From Spirosoma fluviale (GTDB taxonomy: Bacteria; Bacteroidota; Bacteroidia; Cytophagales; Spirosomataceae), in contig NZ_OCNH01000001.1 of assembly GCF_900230225.1 (NCBI RefSeq), positions 1,922,001 through 1,986,000 on the forward strand: 64,000 nucleotides of DNA. Direction: 5' to 3'. Within the stretch, counting starts at the first letter, position 1. Each line of letters starts with the position of its first letter. The translations under genes were made by a program, and so were the position numbers. Shown here in pieces: positions 15,919 through 25,324 of this stretch. The notes beneath the pieces are model-generated. The model was not told the DNA's origin, did not search any database, and saw only the letters and a list, made by a program, of their open reading frames with translations.

Positions 15919-17349
15919 TCAGTAAGTAACCTGCGTATTATTTGCTTCCAATTGCCTGATTTGATTGGCGTACGGGCTGTTCATAGCTTCGCTTCCAAAG
16001 AGCGGATTGCTGCCCAAATACACTTTTTTCAGGTTCCTTAGCAGGATAAGTGCCGTTGGAAATTCCCGCAAGTTGTTGTTGTTGAAGTCCACTTCTTCCA
16101 GCGCCGACAGCGAACCAATGGTTGATGGTACGACATTGAACCAGTTGTAACCCAGATTGAGTACACGCAGTTGGTTTAACTTTTTGAAATCGTCGGGAAG
16201 CTGGCTAATTCGGTTATGATGGGCAAATAGAACCTGTAACCGGCGCAGTCGAGCCAGTGATGCGGGCAACTCATGTAAATCATTATGGGCAATGGCCAAC
16301 TGTTCCAGTCGTTTCATCCGGCCGATTTGATCCGGTAATCTGGTAAGTTTATTGTAATATAAGTCCAGTACCTTAACCCGTTTCAGGCGATTCACAGTCT
16401 TAGGCAATTCTGTCAGCCCTGCGTTGTAGAGGTTCAGATCAGTCAACCGGCGCATCCGACGGAGCGTTTTAGTATCAACTCCGGTTAAACTGTTGTTTCC
16501 CATCCATAAACTCTCTAGTCGGCGGTTTTGCCGGACGGATTCCGGAATTCGCGTCAGTTTGTTGCCTTGCAGATTCAGCGAAACCAGGTGTTTGTTACGG
16601 GTAATGAATACGCTATCGTTCGGTATCGAATTGTAGAGAACACTTAGTCGCTTCAGGGTCGGGATGTCGGCGGTTAGGCGGGCCGGTAATTCATGCAGAT
16701 TGTTCTTCGACAAGTCCAGCTCTTCAAGTTTCGGGAAGCGATAGACAATTTCGGGTACACTTGTTAGGTCCAACTGATTAAATGCCAACATGGTTACCGT
16801 ATCGGGACGGGTCGTCTTTTCGGCGGCTTCGAGTGTGCTGATCGTACCGGGACCGCTTCGGCCGATACGTTTGGGAGGAACGGAACCCATCACGGTCATA
16901 TACTGCCAGCGAAACCCGCTGGTCGTTTTGAATGGAAATGGGTTCTGCCCGTACCATTGGGCCACAAAGTTCAGCAATTGGCCTTCCTGTTGATCCGTTA
17001 AATCCATGCCGGAGAAATCAAAAAATACGCGATCAAAGGTGCCGTCTGGCCGGACGAACTCCTGCGTTTGTAACATAATGCCCAGCATGGGCAACTGCTT
17101 TTTGTTCGTTTCGATGTACCTGTAAAACCGTTGAGTGCGAGCGTTCATGGTGTCCATGAACATCTTGCCGTGTCGCTCGAAAACGCCTTTTTCGCCGGCA
17201 ACCCGCGCAAAAGCAGGCGGATACTTCTTTCCCAGCTCGGCCGGGGAGAGTTGCAAACGGGTGGTGTCGCGAAGTAAAACGATGCGGTCCTGCGCTAAAA
17301 CCGGCAACGCCAGCAACCCGAAAAGAACGAACAAAAGATAGGCTTTCAT
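15919..17349 (-). CDS. Exported leucine-rich-repeat protein
   Basis: A signal peptide (MKAYLLFVLFGLLALPVLAQ) is followed by about 150 residues without known family, then roughly eleven leucine-rich repeats of the bacterial LxxLxLxxNxLxxLP type (for example LEELDLSKNNLHELP and VKVLDLYYNKLTRLP) and a short capping tail. The LRR part, near residues 190-470, should form a curved solenoid for protein or glycan binding, at the cell surface or in the periplasm. The ATG at 17349 was chosen because it starts the signal peptide; a longer frame would begin at 17451. No anchor or sorting domain is visible. It lies downstream of the protease pair on the same strand. Confidence 0.85.
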   Translation of the reverse strand: MKAYLLFVLFGLLALPVLAQDRIVLLRDTTRLQLSPAELGKKYPPAFARVAGEKGVFERHGKMFMDTMNARTQRFYRYIETNKKQLPMLGIMLQTQEFVRPDGTFDRVFFDFSGMDLTDQQEGQLLNFVAQWYGQNPFPFKTTSGFRWQYMTVMGSVPPKRIGRSGPGTISTLEAAEKTTRPDTVTMLAFNQLDLTSVPEIVYRFPKLEELDLSKNNLHELPARLTADIPTLKRLSVLYNSIPNDSVFITRNKHLVSLNLQGNKLTRIPESVRQNRRLESLWMGNNSLTGVDTKTLRRMRRLTDLNLYNAGLTELPKTVNRLKRVKVLDLYYNKLTRLPDQIGRMKRLEQLAIAHNDLHELPASLARLRRLQVLFAHHNRISQLPDDFKKLNQLRVLNLGYNWFNVVPSTIGSLSALEEVDFNNNNLREFPTALILLRNLKKVYLGSNPLFGSEAMNSPYANQIRQLEANNTQVTY

Positions 17350-17404
17350 GATGAACGTGTTTTTTAGGTAAATAACGAAAAATGTAGTTAGATAACCCAA
17401 AAGA

Positions 17405-17509
17405 GAACCGGGATTTATGTGATTTTTCTGACTGACCATGATTTCTGTCATTAGCTTTCTCTGAAAGCAAAATCAAAGTCGGTCAATAAAATCATTTAAA
17501 TCCCGGTTC
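17405..17509. repeat. Imperfect inverted repeat upstream of the LRR gene
   Basis: Left arm 17405-17427 (GAACCGGGATTTATGTGATT...) is nearly complementary to 17488-17509 (AAAATCATTTAAATCCCGGT plus TC), with a loop of about 60 bases. The right arm holds AAAATCATTTAAATCCC, whose complement occurs exactly at 41665-41681. It lies just downstream of the first M16 protease and so belongs to the gap hairpins of this genome. Confidence 0.6.
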
Positions 17510-17512
17510 AGG

Positions 17513-20317
17513 TTATTTTTTCGCTCCGCCACTCACCGACGATGCCGGTTGTTGTTCCGTAGCGGCTTTCGCGGCTTTTGCAAAATCGCCCGCTTTAACA
17601 AGAACGAGCTTGCTGGGGTCGATGTATTTTTTCATCACGGCATTAACCTGTTCAGGCGTAAGCGCTTCGAGCTTTTTGTCGAGATCAGCATCGAAGGCCA
17701 TGGTCCGGTTCATAAACAGATAGTTGTTCAGCATGGAGGCTAAGGCCGGGTCCTGCGCACGTGATACCATCTCATCCTGTAAGTAACCGGATTTAGCCGC
17801 TTTGATTTCCTCCGCTGTGAAGCCCTCGGTTCGCATCTTTTCCAACTCCTCACGGAATGCTTTTTCTAGTTTGTCGGCATTCTGGGGGTTGTACATGGCG
17901 TAGGTTGTGAAGGTGGCGTATTTGTCTAACGGACTAGCGCTCACGCCCGATCCCACACCATAACTAAGTCCGTCTTTTTGGCGAATCCGATTCATCAACC
18001 GCGAACTCAAGGCTCCTCCGCCCAGCATGTAGTTGCCCAATAACAGAGCCGGGTAATCCGGGTCGTCGTCACGGACGGGAAAGGCAAAACCGGCCAGCAT
18101 CATGGCATTGGCTTTGTCGGGCGTTTCCAGCGAAATCACTTCGGATTTCACCGGTTTTACCTCGTTCGGAATGCGCACGTAAGGATTCACGGCCTTCCAG
18201 GTACCCAGTTCATCCATGATCACCTTCCGGGCAAGTGTTTCGTCAAAATCGCCTACTACGGCCATCGTTGCATTCTGGGCACCGTAGAAATTCCGGTGAA
18301 ACAGCCGCAGGTCTTCTACCTTTACTGCCTTGAGGTCTGCAATCTGCTCATCGAACGTTGGCGTATAGCGGACATCTTCTTTAGAGAATGGGCTGATTGC
18401 CCGGCTGAATGTCACACTCGCCTGGGCCATTGGCTCCGATCGTTGCGATTCGATGCCGGCCAGTCGTTCCTGTCGTAGTTTCTCGAACTCGGCAGCGTCG
18501 AAGGTGGCATTCTTTAACACGTCGCTTACCAAACGGATTACCGCTGGCAGGTTCGCTTTATCGGTCTTGATGCTGACATTTACGGCCGAGCCCTGCCCGG
18601 AAAACTGTACCTGCGCTTTAAGTTTGTCTAACTCATCTTTAATCTGCTGACGGGTATGGTTGCTGGTGCCTTTGTCGAGCATCGACGCTGTCAGGCCACT
18701 GATGGTACGCATATTCCGGAGCGTCTTCTGGTCGCCGAGCCGTAATGTCAACCGGGCGTTTACGTCGTTGCCTTTCGTAGTTTTAGGCAATAGGGCCAGT
18801 TCGATGGTGTTTTTTAGTTCAATCCGCTTGGTCCGTCCGTCGATGTTGGCTGGCGACGGGTCAAACGCTTCGCCCTGCGCCATAACGGCCCTTCCTTTGT
18901 AATCTTTGACCATGGCCGCAATGTCCAGGACTTCGGGAACTTCGGTACGGTCGGGGGCTGCTTCGGGTTCAAACTCGCCTACGGTTCGGTTAGAGGATTT
19001 GAAGTAATATTTGGCCACCCGCGCTACATCGGCTGGTTCGACCTTATCGAGCCGGTCGCGGGAAACGTACGCTAGCCGCCAGTCGCCGAGGGAGATATAC
19101 TCACTCATGACCAATCCCACCCGATCCGTATTCCGAAACGCCAGTTCTACATCTTTTTGCAGTTTGGCTTTGGCCCGGTCAACTTCGGCTTTCGTCGGTA
19201 CGTCGATGGCTACCGAATCCAGCGTATTCAACAATACTTTTTTGGCTTCGCCCAGCGATTGTTCCTTGAGCAGTTCGAGACCGAAATACACAATGCCCGG
19301 TTCGCGTAATGCCCGTGAATAGCCATATTCGGCCGATGCTTTTTTTGTGTCGACTAATTTTTTGTAGAGCCGACCGGCGGGTTGGTTGGTCATTAACTCG
19401 ACCAATACGGCCATGGCCGGGTAGTCGGGATGCGAACCGGCCATAATATGGTAGGCTGTCAGGAGCGACTTGGTATCGCCCACACGCCGGAGGGTTACAT
19501 TCCGTTGACCATCCTGCACGGGTTCAATGGTGTGCGAATCTTCCAGCACTCGGGTGGGGCGTGGAATTTTGCCAAAGTATTCGTTCACCAGCGCAAGCGT
19601 TTTAGCCTCGTCAATCTTTCCGGCAACGACTAGTACCGCGTTGTCGGGCTGGTAGAATTTCTTGTAAAATGCCTGTAAATTTCCGATCGGAACCCGCTCA
19701 ATATCAGACCGGTTGCCAATAGTCGATTTGCCGTAATTGTGCCAAAGGTAAGCCGCCGAGGTTACCCGCTGGAACAGCACGCGCTGGGGGGAGTTTTCGC
19801 CAATCTCAAATTCATTCCGTACTACGGAGAATTCTGACTCCAGATCACTTTTCTTGATAAACGAGTTCACCATCCGGTCGGCTTCCATATCGAGCGCCCA
19901 TTTCAGGTTTTCGTCGGTGGCCGAAACTGTTTCGAAGTAGTTGGTCCGGTCGAGCGAGGTGGTGCCGTTGAAATCAGCGCCATGTGCCGATAATTCTTTC
20001 GGAATATCGGTATGTTTGGTTGAGCCCTTAAACACCATGTGTTCGAGCAAGTGGGCCATCCCGGCTTCGCCCAAGCCCTCGTGCCGCGAACCAACCAGGT
20101 ACGTGACATTAACGGTAACGGTAGGTTTGGACGGGTCCGGGAAGAGCAGGACTTTCAACCCGTTTTTGAGATTGTACTCCGTAATGCCTTCTACCGAGGC
20201 ACCTTTTGTGATGCCTTCGGGCAGGGCTGCGGGTTTTTCCTGAGCCGATGAGAACGTCAGGCTGCTCAGGCACCAGGCAGCGGTCAACAAACCTCGCTTG
20301 GTAAGGTTGTTTTTCAT
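17513..20317 (-). CDS. M16 zinc metalloprotease, copy A
   Basis: A pitrilysin-type M16 peptidase with both N- and C-terminal M16 domain pairs on one chain of about 934 residues. The zinc motif HxxEH is present as HLLEH (H89, E92, H93), and E169 in VVRNEFE supplies the third ligand, 76 residues on. A signal peptide (MKNNLTKRGLLTAAW..) places it in the periplasm; the ATG at 20317 was chosen for it. The second half lacks the zinc motif, as is normal for the inactive half. Upstream lies a close paralog, so the pair came from tandem duplication. Such peptidases degrade small peptides or process exported ones. Confidence 0.92.
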   Translation of the reverse strand: MKNNLTKRGLLTAAWCLSSLTFSSAQEKPAALPEGITKGASVEGITEYNLKNGLKVLLFPDPSKPTVTVNVTYLVGSRHEGLGEAGMAHLLEHMVFKGSTKHTDIPKELSAHGADFNGTTSLDRTNYFETVSATDENLKWALDMEADRMVNSFIKKSDLESEFSVVRNEFEIGENSPQRVLFQRVTSAAYLWHNYGKSTIGNRSDIERVPIGNLQAFYKKFYQPDNAVLVVAGKIDEAKTLALVNEYFGKIPRPTRVLEDSHTIEPVQDGQRNVTLRRVGDTKSLLTAYHIMAGSHPDYPAMAVLVELMTNQPAGRLYKKLVDTKKASAEYGYSRALREPGIVYFGLELLKEQSLGEAKKVLLNTLDSVAIDVPTKAEVDRAKAKLQKDVELAFRNTDRVGLVMSEYISLGDWRLAYVSRDRLDKVEPADVARVAKYYFKSSNRTVGEFEPEAAPDRTEVPEVLDIAAMVKDYKGRAVMAQGEAFDPSPANIDGRTKRIELKNTIELALLPKTTKGNDVNARLTLRLGDQKTLRNMRTISGLTASMLDKGTSNHTRQQIKDELDKLKAQVQFSGQGSAVNVSIKTDKANLPAVIRLVSDVLKNATFDAAEFEKLRQERLAGIESQRSEPMAQASVTFSRAISPFSKEDVRYTPTFDEQIADLKAVKVEDLRLFHRNFYGAQNATMAVVGDFDETLARKVIMDELGTWKAVNPYVRIPNEVKPVKSEVISLETPDKANAMMLAGFAFPVRDDDPDYPALLLGNYMLGGGALSSRLMNRIRQKDGLSYGVGSGVSASPLDKYATFTTYAMYNPQNADKLEKAFREELEKMRTEGFTAEEIKAAKSGYLQDEMVSRAQDPALASMLNNYLFMNRTMAFDADLDKKLEALTPEQVNAVMKKYIDPSKLVLVKAGDFAKAAKAATEQQPASSVSGGAKK

Positions 20318-20408
20318 AGATGTGCAGTTAGTTGGGAATCTTGATACTGATCGTATAGGTACAAATAAACAAGCAGGTAACCAAATACTTTCATTTGGTT
20401 TCAAAAAA

Positions 20409-20451
20409 AATCAGGATAATCGGCCAGAACATTGAACCGCTTATCCTGATT
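20409..20451 (-). terminator. Terminator after the second M16 gene
   Basis: AATCAGGATAA (20409-20419) and TTATCCTGATT (20441-20451) are perfect complements; read on the minus strand the hairpin ends in eight T. It lies 18 bases after the stop of the upstream protease (20469), so the two proteases may be separate transcription units. Confidence 0.7.
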
Positions 20452-20468
20452 GTTGCTGTAAATGGTAA

Positions 20469-23318
20469 TTAATTTTTCGCTCCGCCACCCACCGATGAAG
20501 CTGGCTGTTTATCGGCGACTTTTTTCGCGGCCTTCTCAAAGTCCCCCGCTTTTACCATCGTAAGCTTCGTATAGTCGAGGTATTTTTTCAGCGCGGCATT
20601 GATCTGTTCGGGCGTCAGGGCTTCGAGTTTCTTGTCGAAATTGGCATCGTAGGCAAACGTACGGACTTCATTGCGGGTCAGGTACTGCGCCCATTTTCTG
20701 GCAAGTGACCCATCCTGCGAACGATCCAGCTGTCTCTCCTGTAGCATGGCCGATTTGGCAGCTCTAACTTCATCGGCGGTGACGCCATCCTTCACGAGCT
20801 TTTGCACCTCTTCCCGAAAGGCGTTATCAAATTTTTCGCCGTTTTCGGGGTTGTAAATAGCGTATGAGCCAAAGTTGCCGATGCGGTCGTTGTCATCGGC
20901 ATAAACATAGGAACCGACGCCGTAGCTGAGGCCATCTTTTACCCGTATACGCGAAGCCAGCCGCGAGTTGAGCATGCCTTCGCCCAGAATATAATTGGCC
21001 ATAGCCATAGCCGGATACTCGGGGTCATCGTCGCGGAGGGCAAACTGCAGACCGCCCGCAAAAACGGCACTCGTTTTATCGTTCGTCTGTATGGTTTGCG
21101 TTTGCGGCTTTAGGTCGGCAAAGAGCGTTTGTGGTATGCGCGTGAAGGGTTTAGCCGCTTTCCAGCTACCCAGGTCGTCTTTGATGAGTTTGCGCACGGC
21201 GGCTTCGTCAAACGCCCCAACAACGGCTACTGTCGCATTATTTGCTCCGTAAAAGTTTTTATAAAAAGCGTTAATATCGGCCAGCGTTAGCTTATTGATG
21301 GCGTCGATTTCCTCGTCGAACGTCATGGTGTAGAACGGATGCCCTTTGGGGTACGGCTCGGTCAGCCGACTCAGGGTTTTCCAGGCAATAGCTTGTGGTT
21401 CCTGTTTCTGTGACTCGATCTGCGCCAGCGCTTCCTGTTTCACCTTGTCCAGCTCTGCCTGGGGGAAGGACGGGTTTTTCAGAAAATCCGTGACAATCTT
21501 CATCACGGCTGATAATTTATCTTTTTCGGCTTCGATCTGTACCGTGGCCGACTGGCCGGAGCCATACACATAAGCGCGGGCGTTTAGTTTATCCAGCTCA
21601 TCTTTAATTTGTTGATAGGAGCGGGTTTTGGTGCCTCGTTCCAGCATCTGAGCGGTAAACCGGGCCGCAGTCGACTGGTTCATCAGGCTTTTTTCGTCGC
21701 CATAACGCAGTCGTATCTGCATGTTTACCGAATTGCCGCGCGTGCTTTTGGGTAGTAACGCATACTTCAGCCCGTTGGCTTCCGCTCCGCGTTTGGTGCG
21801 GGCGTCGATATTGGCGGGGGTTATGTCGAACGCTTCGCCCGATGCCACGGCGGCTTCTCCCTTATAGTCTTTTACCAGAGCCGCAACATTAGGTGCCTCC
21901 GGCACGTCGGCGCGGTCGGGTTTCTGTTCGGGGATGAACACGCCCACCGTCCGGTTTGAGGGTTTGAAGTAGGCGGCTGCTACCCGTTGTACGTCGGCAG
22001 GTTGGACTTTGCGGAGGGCATCGCGGTACAGGAAAACCAGCCGCCAGTCGCCCGTAGCAATCCATTCGCTCAGTTGCAGACCCAGGCGGTCGGTGTTTTT
22101 GAAGAGTAGGTCGATGTCCTTCAATAGTTTGGTTTTCGCCCGATCAACTTCTTCGGTCGTTGGTGCTTTTTTGCTAACCTCATCGAGCGTTGCCAGCATA
22201 ACTGTCCGTGCCGAGTCGAGCGATTGATCTTTCCGAAGTTCGGCGTAAAAATACGCGAAGCCGGGGTCGTGCAGGGCGGGTGTCCAGCCGTATTGAAAGG
22301 CCGCTTTTTTGTTTTCAATAAGCGACTTGTACAGTCGTCCGGACGGCTCGTTGGTGAGAACATCCATCAGTACGTCCATCACGGCATAGTCGGGGTGTGA
22401 GCCGGAAGGGGTATGGTAAGCGGCTGCTACACCTTGGGTATCGCCCACTCGCCGGAGCGTCGTCTGGCGTTCGCCGTCCTGAGTGGGTTCGACGGAGTAG
22501 GGTTTGATTAACTGGCGGGTAGGGCGGGGAATCGGACCAAAATACTGACTCACCAGTTCGAGAGTTTTGGCTTCGTCGAACTTACCCGCTACCAGCAACA
22601 CGGCATTGTCGGGCTGGTAATACTTCTGGTAAAAGGCTTTCAGGCTTTCGATGGGCACCCGCTCGATATCTTCTTTGGAGCCGATGGTCGATTTGCCGTA
22701 GTTGTGCCAGAGGTAAGAAGCTGACAGCACCCGCTTTTCGAGCGTCCATTGGGGGGAATTTTCGCCAATCTCAAACTCATTGCGGACAACGGTGAATTCG
22801 GTTTCAAGGTCTTTTTTGTCGATAAAGCTATTCACCATCCGGTCCGATTCCAGGTCGAGCGCCCACTTCAGATTCTCGTCGGTGGCCGAAAAGGTTTCGA
22901 AGTAATTCGTCCTGTCGTACCAGGTTGTGCCGTTGGGCCAGGTGCCGTGTTCGGTTAGCTCCTGCATGATGTTTTTGTGCTTGGGCGATCCTTTGAACAC
23001 CATGTGTTCGAGCAGGTGTGCCATGCCCGTTTCGCCCAGACCTTCATGCCGGGAGCCGACCAGATAGGTGACGTTTACGGTAACTGTGGGCTTGGAGGGG
23101 TCCGGGAAAAGCAGCACACGCAGCCCATTCTTTAGCTGATACTCGGTAATGCCTTCGACCGAAGCCGTTTTGGTGATGCCTTCGGGAAGTTTCGCCGATG
23201 ATGAGGCCGTCTGCGCATTCGTGAGGGATGCGCTGCCCAGGAGCAGCGTAGCCGTGAGCAGTTTCAGGCGGCACCGTAACGACGGAAAGCTACCTGTTTG
23301 AGTAAGATTGTAGTTCAT
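20469..23318 (-). CDS. M16 zinc metalloprotease, copy B
   Basis: Paralog of the downstream protease, with the same arrangement of about 949 residues: signal peptide (MNYNLTQTG..LLLGSASLTNAQ), HLLEH zinc motif (H101, E104, H105), VRNEFEIGENSPQW carrying the third ligand, and an inactive C-terminal half. The two share long identical stretches such as VTYLVGSRHEGLGE and PSKPTVTVNV, and both end in a SSVxGGAK tail, which supports recent duplication. The ATG at 23318 was chosen as the start of the signal peptide; a longer frame begins at 23405. Probably periplasmic. It is separated from the regulator gene upstream (on the minus strand) by 121 bases. Confidence 0.92.
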   Translation of the reverse strand: MNYNLTQTGSFPSLRCRLKLLTATLLLGSASLTNAQTASSSAKLPEGITKTASVEGITEYQLKNGLRVLLFPDPSKPTVTVNVTYLVGSRHEGLGETGMAHLLEHMVFKGSPKHKNIMQELTEHGTWPNGTTWYDRTNYFETFSATDENLKWALDLESDRMVNSFIDKKDLETEFTVVRNEFEIGENSPQWTLEKRVLSASYLWHNYGKSTIGSKEDIERVPIESLKAFYQKYYQPDNAVLLVAGKFDEAKTLELVSQYFGPIPRPTRQLIKPYSVEPTQDGERQTTLRRVGDTQGVAAAYHTPSGSHPDYAVMDVLMDVLTNEPSGRLYKSLIENKKAAFQYGWTPALHDPGFAYFYAELRKDQSLDSARTVMLATLDEVSKKAPTTEEVDRAKTKLLKDIDLLFKNTDRLGLQLSEWIATGDWRLVFLYRDALRKVQPADVQRVAAAYFKPSNRTVGVFIPEQKPDRADVPEAPNVAALVKDYKGEAAVASGEAFDITPANIDARTKRGAEANGLKYALLPKSTRGNSVNMQIRLRYGDEKSLMNQSTAARFTAQMLERGTKTRSYQQIKDELDKLNARAYVYGSGQSATVQIEAEKDKLSAVMKIVTDFLKNPSFPQAELDKVKQEALAQIESQKQEPQAIAWKTLSRLTEPYPKGHPFYTMTFDEEIDAINKLTLADINAFYKNFYGANNATVAVVGAFDEAAVRKLIKDDLGSWKAAKPFTRIPQTLFADLKPQTQTIQTNDKTSAVFAGGLQFALRDDDPEYPAMAMANYILGEGMLNSRLASRIRVKDGLSYGVGSYVYADDNDRIGNFGSYAIYNPENGEKFDNAFREEVQKLVKDGVTADEVRAAKSAMLQERQLDRSQDGSLARKWAQYLTRNEVRTFAYDANFDKKLEALTPEQINAALKKYLDYTKLTMVKAGDFEKAAKKVADKQPASSVGGGAKN

Positions 23319-23439
23319 ACGGATAGAATAAATAGGGGGAGGAATACTGTCCGTATAATTACAAATAAGGTCTTGATAAACAAACGTTTTTTGGTTTTTT
23401 AACAATCAATCAGTCTGTTAGACTCTGGCTGTGGAATAG

Positions 23440-24213
23440 TTAACTTTCGAGCCAGTGTTTAAACGCTCCCGCTTTCTCTTTACTGACCAGCAATTCCAGT
23501 GATTCATTGGGTGACTTCAGTACGACCAAAAGTTTGCTGTTATCCTGAGGTCGGTACCCCTCAATAGCGTTCATGTGAACGAGACACTGGCGGTTGGCGC
23601 GAAAAAAGTGGGCGGGGTCAACGACTTCTTCCAGTTCATCGAGCGTTTTGTAGTCAGTTATAAGCTTTTTTCCTTCGGTGGTGAACAGATAGATCAGTTC
23701 GTTGCGGAGAAAATACGCGATCTGTTCCTGGGGAACCGTAACGATTTGCCGGAGGTAATGCCCCGAGAATCGACGTTTGTAGGGCGGTGCGGTAGTCGGA
23801 GAAGCCATGTGGGCCAGAAACTGCCGAAATTGCTCACTAAAGTCAGAAACCCCGTTTGACGCCCATCGGTGGTATTTAGCCAATGCCTGTCGAAGCTCAT
23901 CGGGGTCGATGGGTTTGAGGAGGTAGTCGATGCTGTTTAGTTTAAAGGCCCGGATCGCGTATTCGTCATAGGCCGTTGTGAAGATCACGGGGGCGCTTAG
24001 ACCTACCTGCTGGAAAGCGTCAAAGCTAACCCCGTCTGAGAGCTGAATATCGGCAATAACAAGATCCGGGGTTCGCCCGTTGGTGAAGTACTCACAAATA
24101 CCATTTACGCTGGCGATTGGCCCATCAATAACGGCCTCCGGCTCTAATTGACTCACTAGTTTGTGGAGTTGTCGGGCAATCAGCGGCTCGTCTTCAATCA
24201 GCAGAATAGTCAT
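23440..24213 (-). CDS. LytTR-family response regulator
   Basis: A receiver domain (residues 1-120) with the acidic pair E7-D8 (LLIEDEP), phosphoacceptor D55 (IADIQLSD), T82-like FTTAYDEYA and the conserved Lys of LLKPID, joined to a LytTR DNA-binding domain in residues 150-257 (RFSGHYLRQI, then HFFRANRQCLVHMNAI). The preceding gene encodes a LytS-type kinase, so this is its partner. The ATG at 24213 is preferred because a 20-base hairpin at 24234-24286 fills the gap before it, and a longer frame would run through that hairpin. Expected target: the exporter operon in which it sits, by analogy with other LytTR systems. Confidence 0.92.
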   Translation of the reverse strand: MTILLIEDEPLIARQLHKLVSQLEPEAVIDGPIASVNGICEYFTNGRTPDLVIADIQLSDGVSFDAFQQVGLSAPVIFTTAYDEYAIRAFKLNSIDYLLKPIDPDELRQALAKYHRWASNGVSDFSEQFRQFLAHMASPTTAPPYKRRFSGHYLRQIVTVPQEQIAYFLRNELIYLFTTEGKKLITDYKTLDELEEVVDPAHFFRANRQCLVHMNAIEGYRPQDNSKLLVVLKSPNESLELLVSKEKAGAFKHWLES

Positions 24214-24233
24214 GTGGGGGCAGGCTTTGATTC

Positions 24234-24286
24234 TTTTTTGACAGGATTTACAGTAGCGTGTAAAATCCTGTAATCCTGTCAAAAAA
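24234..24286. repeat. Inverted repeat between kinase and regulator genes
   Basis: Left arm 24234-24253 (TTTTTTGACAGGATTTACAG) and right arm 24268-24286 (CTGTAATCCTGTCAAAAAA) are complementary with one extra T. It starts one base after the kinase stop codon and lies inside the operon, so it could reduce or set the amount of regulator made. It is one of the word-type gap hairpins. Confidence 0.65.
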
Positions 24287-25324
24287 CTAATTAGCAATAT
24301 CAATCAATGGCAGTCGAACCTGGAAAAGGGCATCTGTTTCAATGACCTCAACTGATTTCTGGCTCAAAAAACTGTACAGCAATTTTAGATTTTCAAGGCC
24401 CTGACGGTTCGACGTTTCAACTTGCCGCTTACGCTGGAGTGGATTCGTTACGGACAGGTAGCCGTCTTTCGAGCTCATGGTAATGGTTAAGGGTCTCGCT
24501 TCGCTGATGACGTTGTGCTTGATGGCGTTCTCGATCAAAATCTGGAGGGTAACGGGCACAATAAGCTGTTCCATAGCACCGGCATTAACCTCGCATTTGA
24601 CAACGAACGCACCATCGAACCGGGTGTGTAACAGCGAGATGTAGTTTTTAATAAACGCCAGTTCCGTTTCGAGGGGTACCAGCGCCTTTTCCTTATGCTG
24701 TAATACGTACCGAAATACTTTGGAAAGCTGCTGAAGAAACTGACGGGCCAGCACCGGATTGTCGTCAATCAGGCTGTCGAGCGAGGAAAGGCTGTTGAAC
24801 AGAAAGTGCGGACTTACCTGATTTTTCAGGCTGTCGAGCTGTACCTGAACTTTTTCTTTCTCAAGCTGGGCCGTGCGGAGGGCGTTTTCCTGCCAGCGTC
24901 GGAGTAAATGACTCGCAATGAACCCCAGGCAAATGATGGTATTTACCAGGAAAATCATCATCCCAATAATGATGAAACCAAATTTGTTCAGCAACGTTAA
25001 GGCAGGCGGGAAGAACCGGAGCGCAATAAAGTAACCGGCAACCACGGCAACGGTTTTCACAATGGTCCAGCCGCCTAATAGCTGGACAACGATGCGCCAG
25101 CGGACATTTTTCTCAAACGGCATGCGCTGGTTCAACCATTCATTGAACTGATAATGGAAAATCCAGACCAGATTCAACATGATGAACGACATGATGAAAA
25201 GGAGTGTCTGTACCTGCCAGCTAATATCCGGCATTATCCACTGACGAGCCACCAGGCCACCCAGAGCGATCCAGAGCAGGAGCAACTCAACGTATTTATT
25301 GAATTTTATTTTCATGGTTGCCAA
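24287..25324 (-). CDS. LytS-type sensor histidine kinase
   Basis: Four N-terminal hydrophobic segments (residues 10-140) are followed by a His_kinase (PF06580-type) domain: LKNQVSPHFLFNSLSSLDSL carries the phospho-acceptor His173, and VTLQILIENAIKHN near residue 265 is the N box of the HATPase domain. There is no periplasmic sensor domain of size, so the signal is likely sensed in the membrane. The start overlaps the end of the ATPase gene by about 30 bases, which suggests translational coupling; a second ATG three codons later is also possible. Partner of the LytTR regulator that follows. Confidence 0.92.
   Translation of the reverse strand: MATMKIKFNKYVELLLLWIALGGLVARQWIMPDISWQVQTLLFIMSFIMLNLVWIFHYQFNEWLNQRMPFEKNVRWRIVVQLLGGWTIVKTVAVVAGYFIALRFFPPALTLLNKFGFIIIGMMIFLVNTIICLGFIASHLLRRWQENALRTAQLEKEKVQVQLDSLKNQVSPHFLFNSLSSLDSLIDDNPVLARQFLQQLSKVFRYVLQHKEKALVPLETELAFIKNYISLLHTRFDGAFVVKCEVNAGAMEQLIVPVTLQILIENAIKHNVISEARPLTITMSSKDGYLSVTNPLQRKRQVETSNRQGLENLKLLYSFLSQKSVEVIETDALFQVRLPLIDIAN

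Noticed and set aside
24213-24303. Longer start of the LytTR regulator at 24303
   Set aside because: It would translate through a hairpin and add 30 residues before the receiver fold, which begins naturally at the ATG at 24213.
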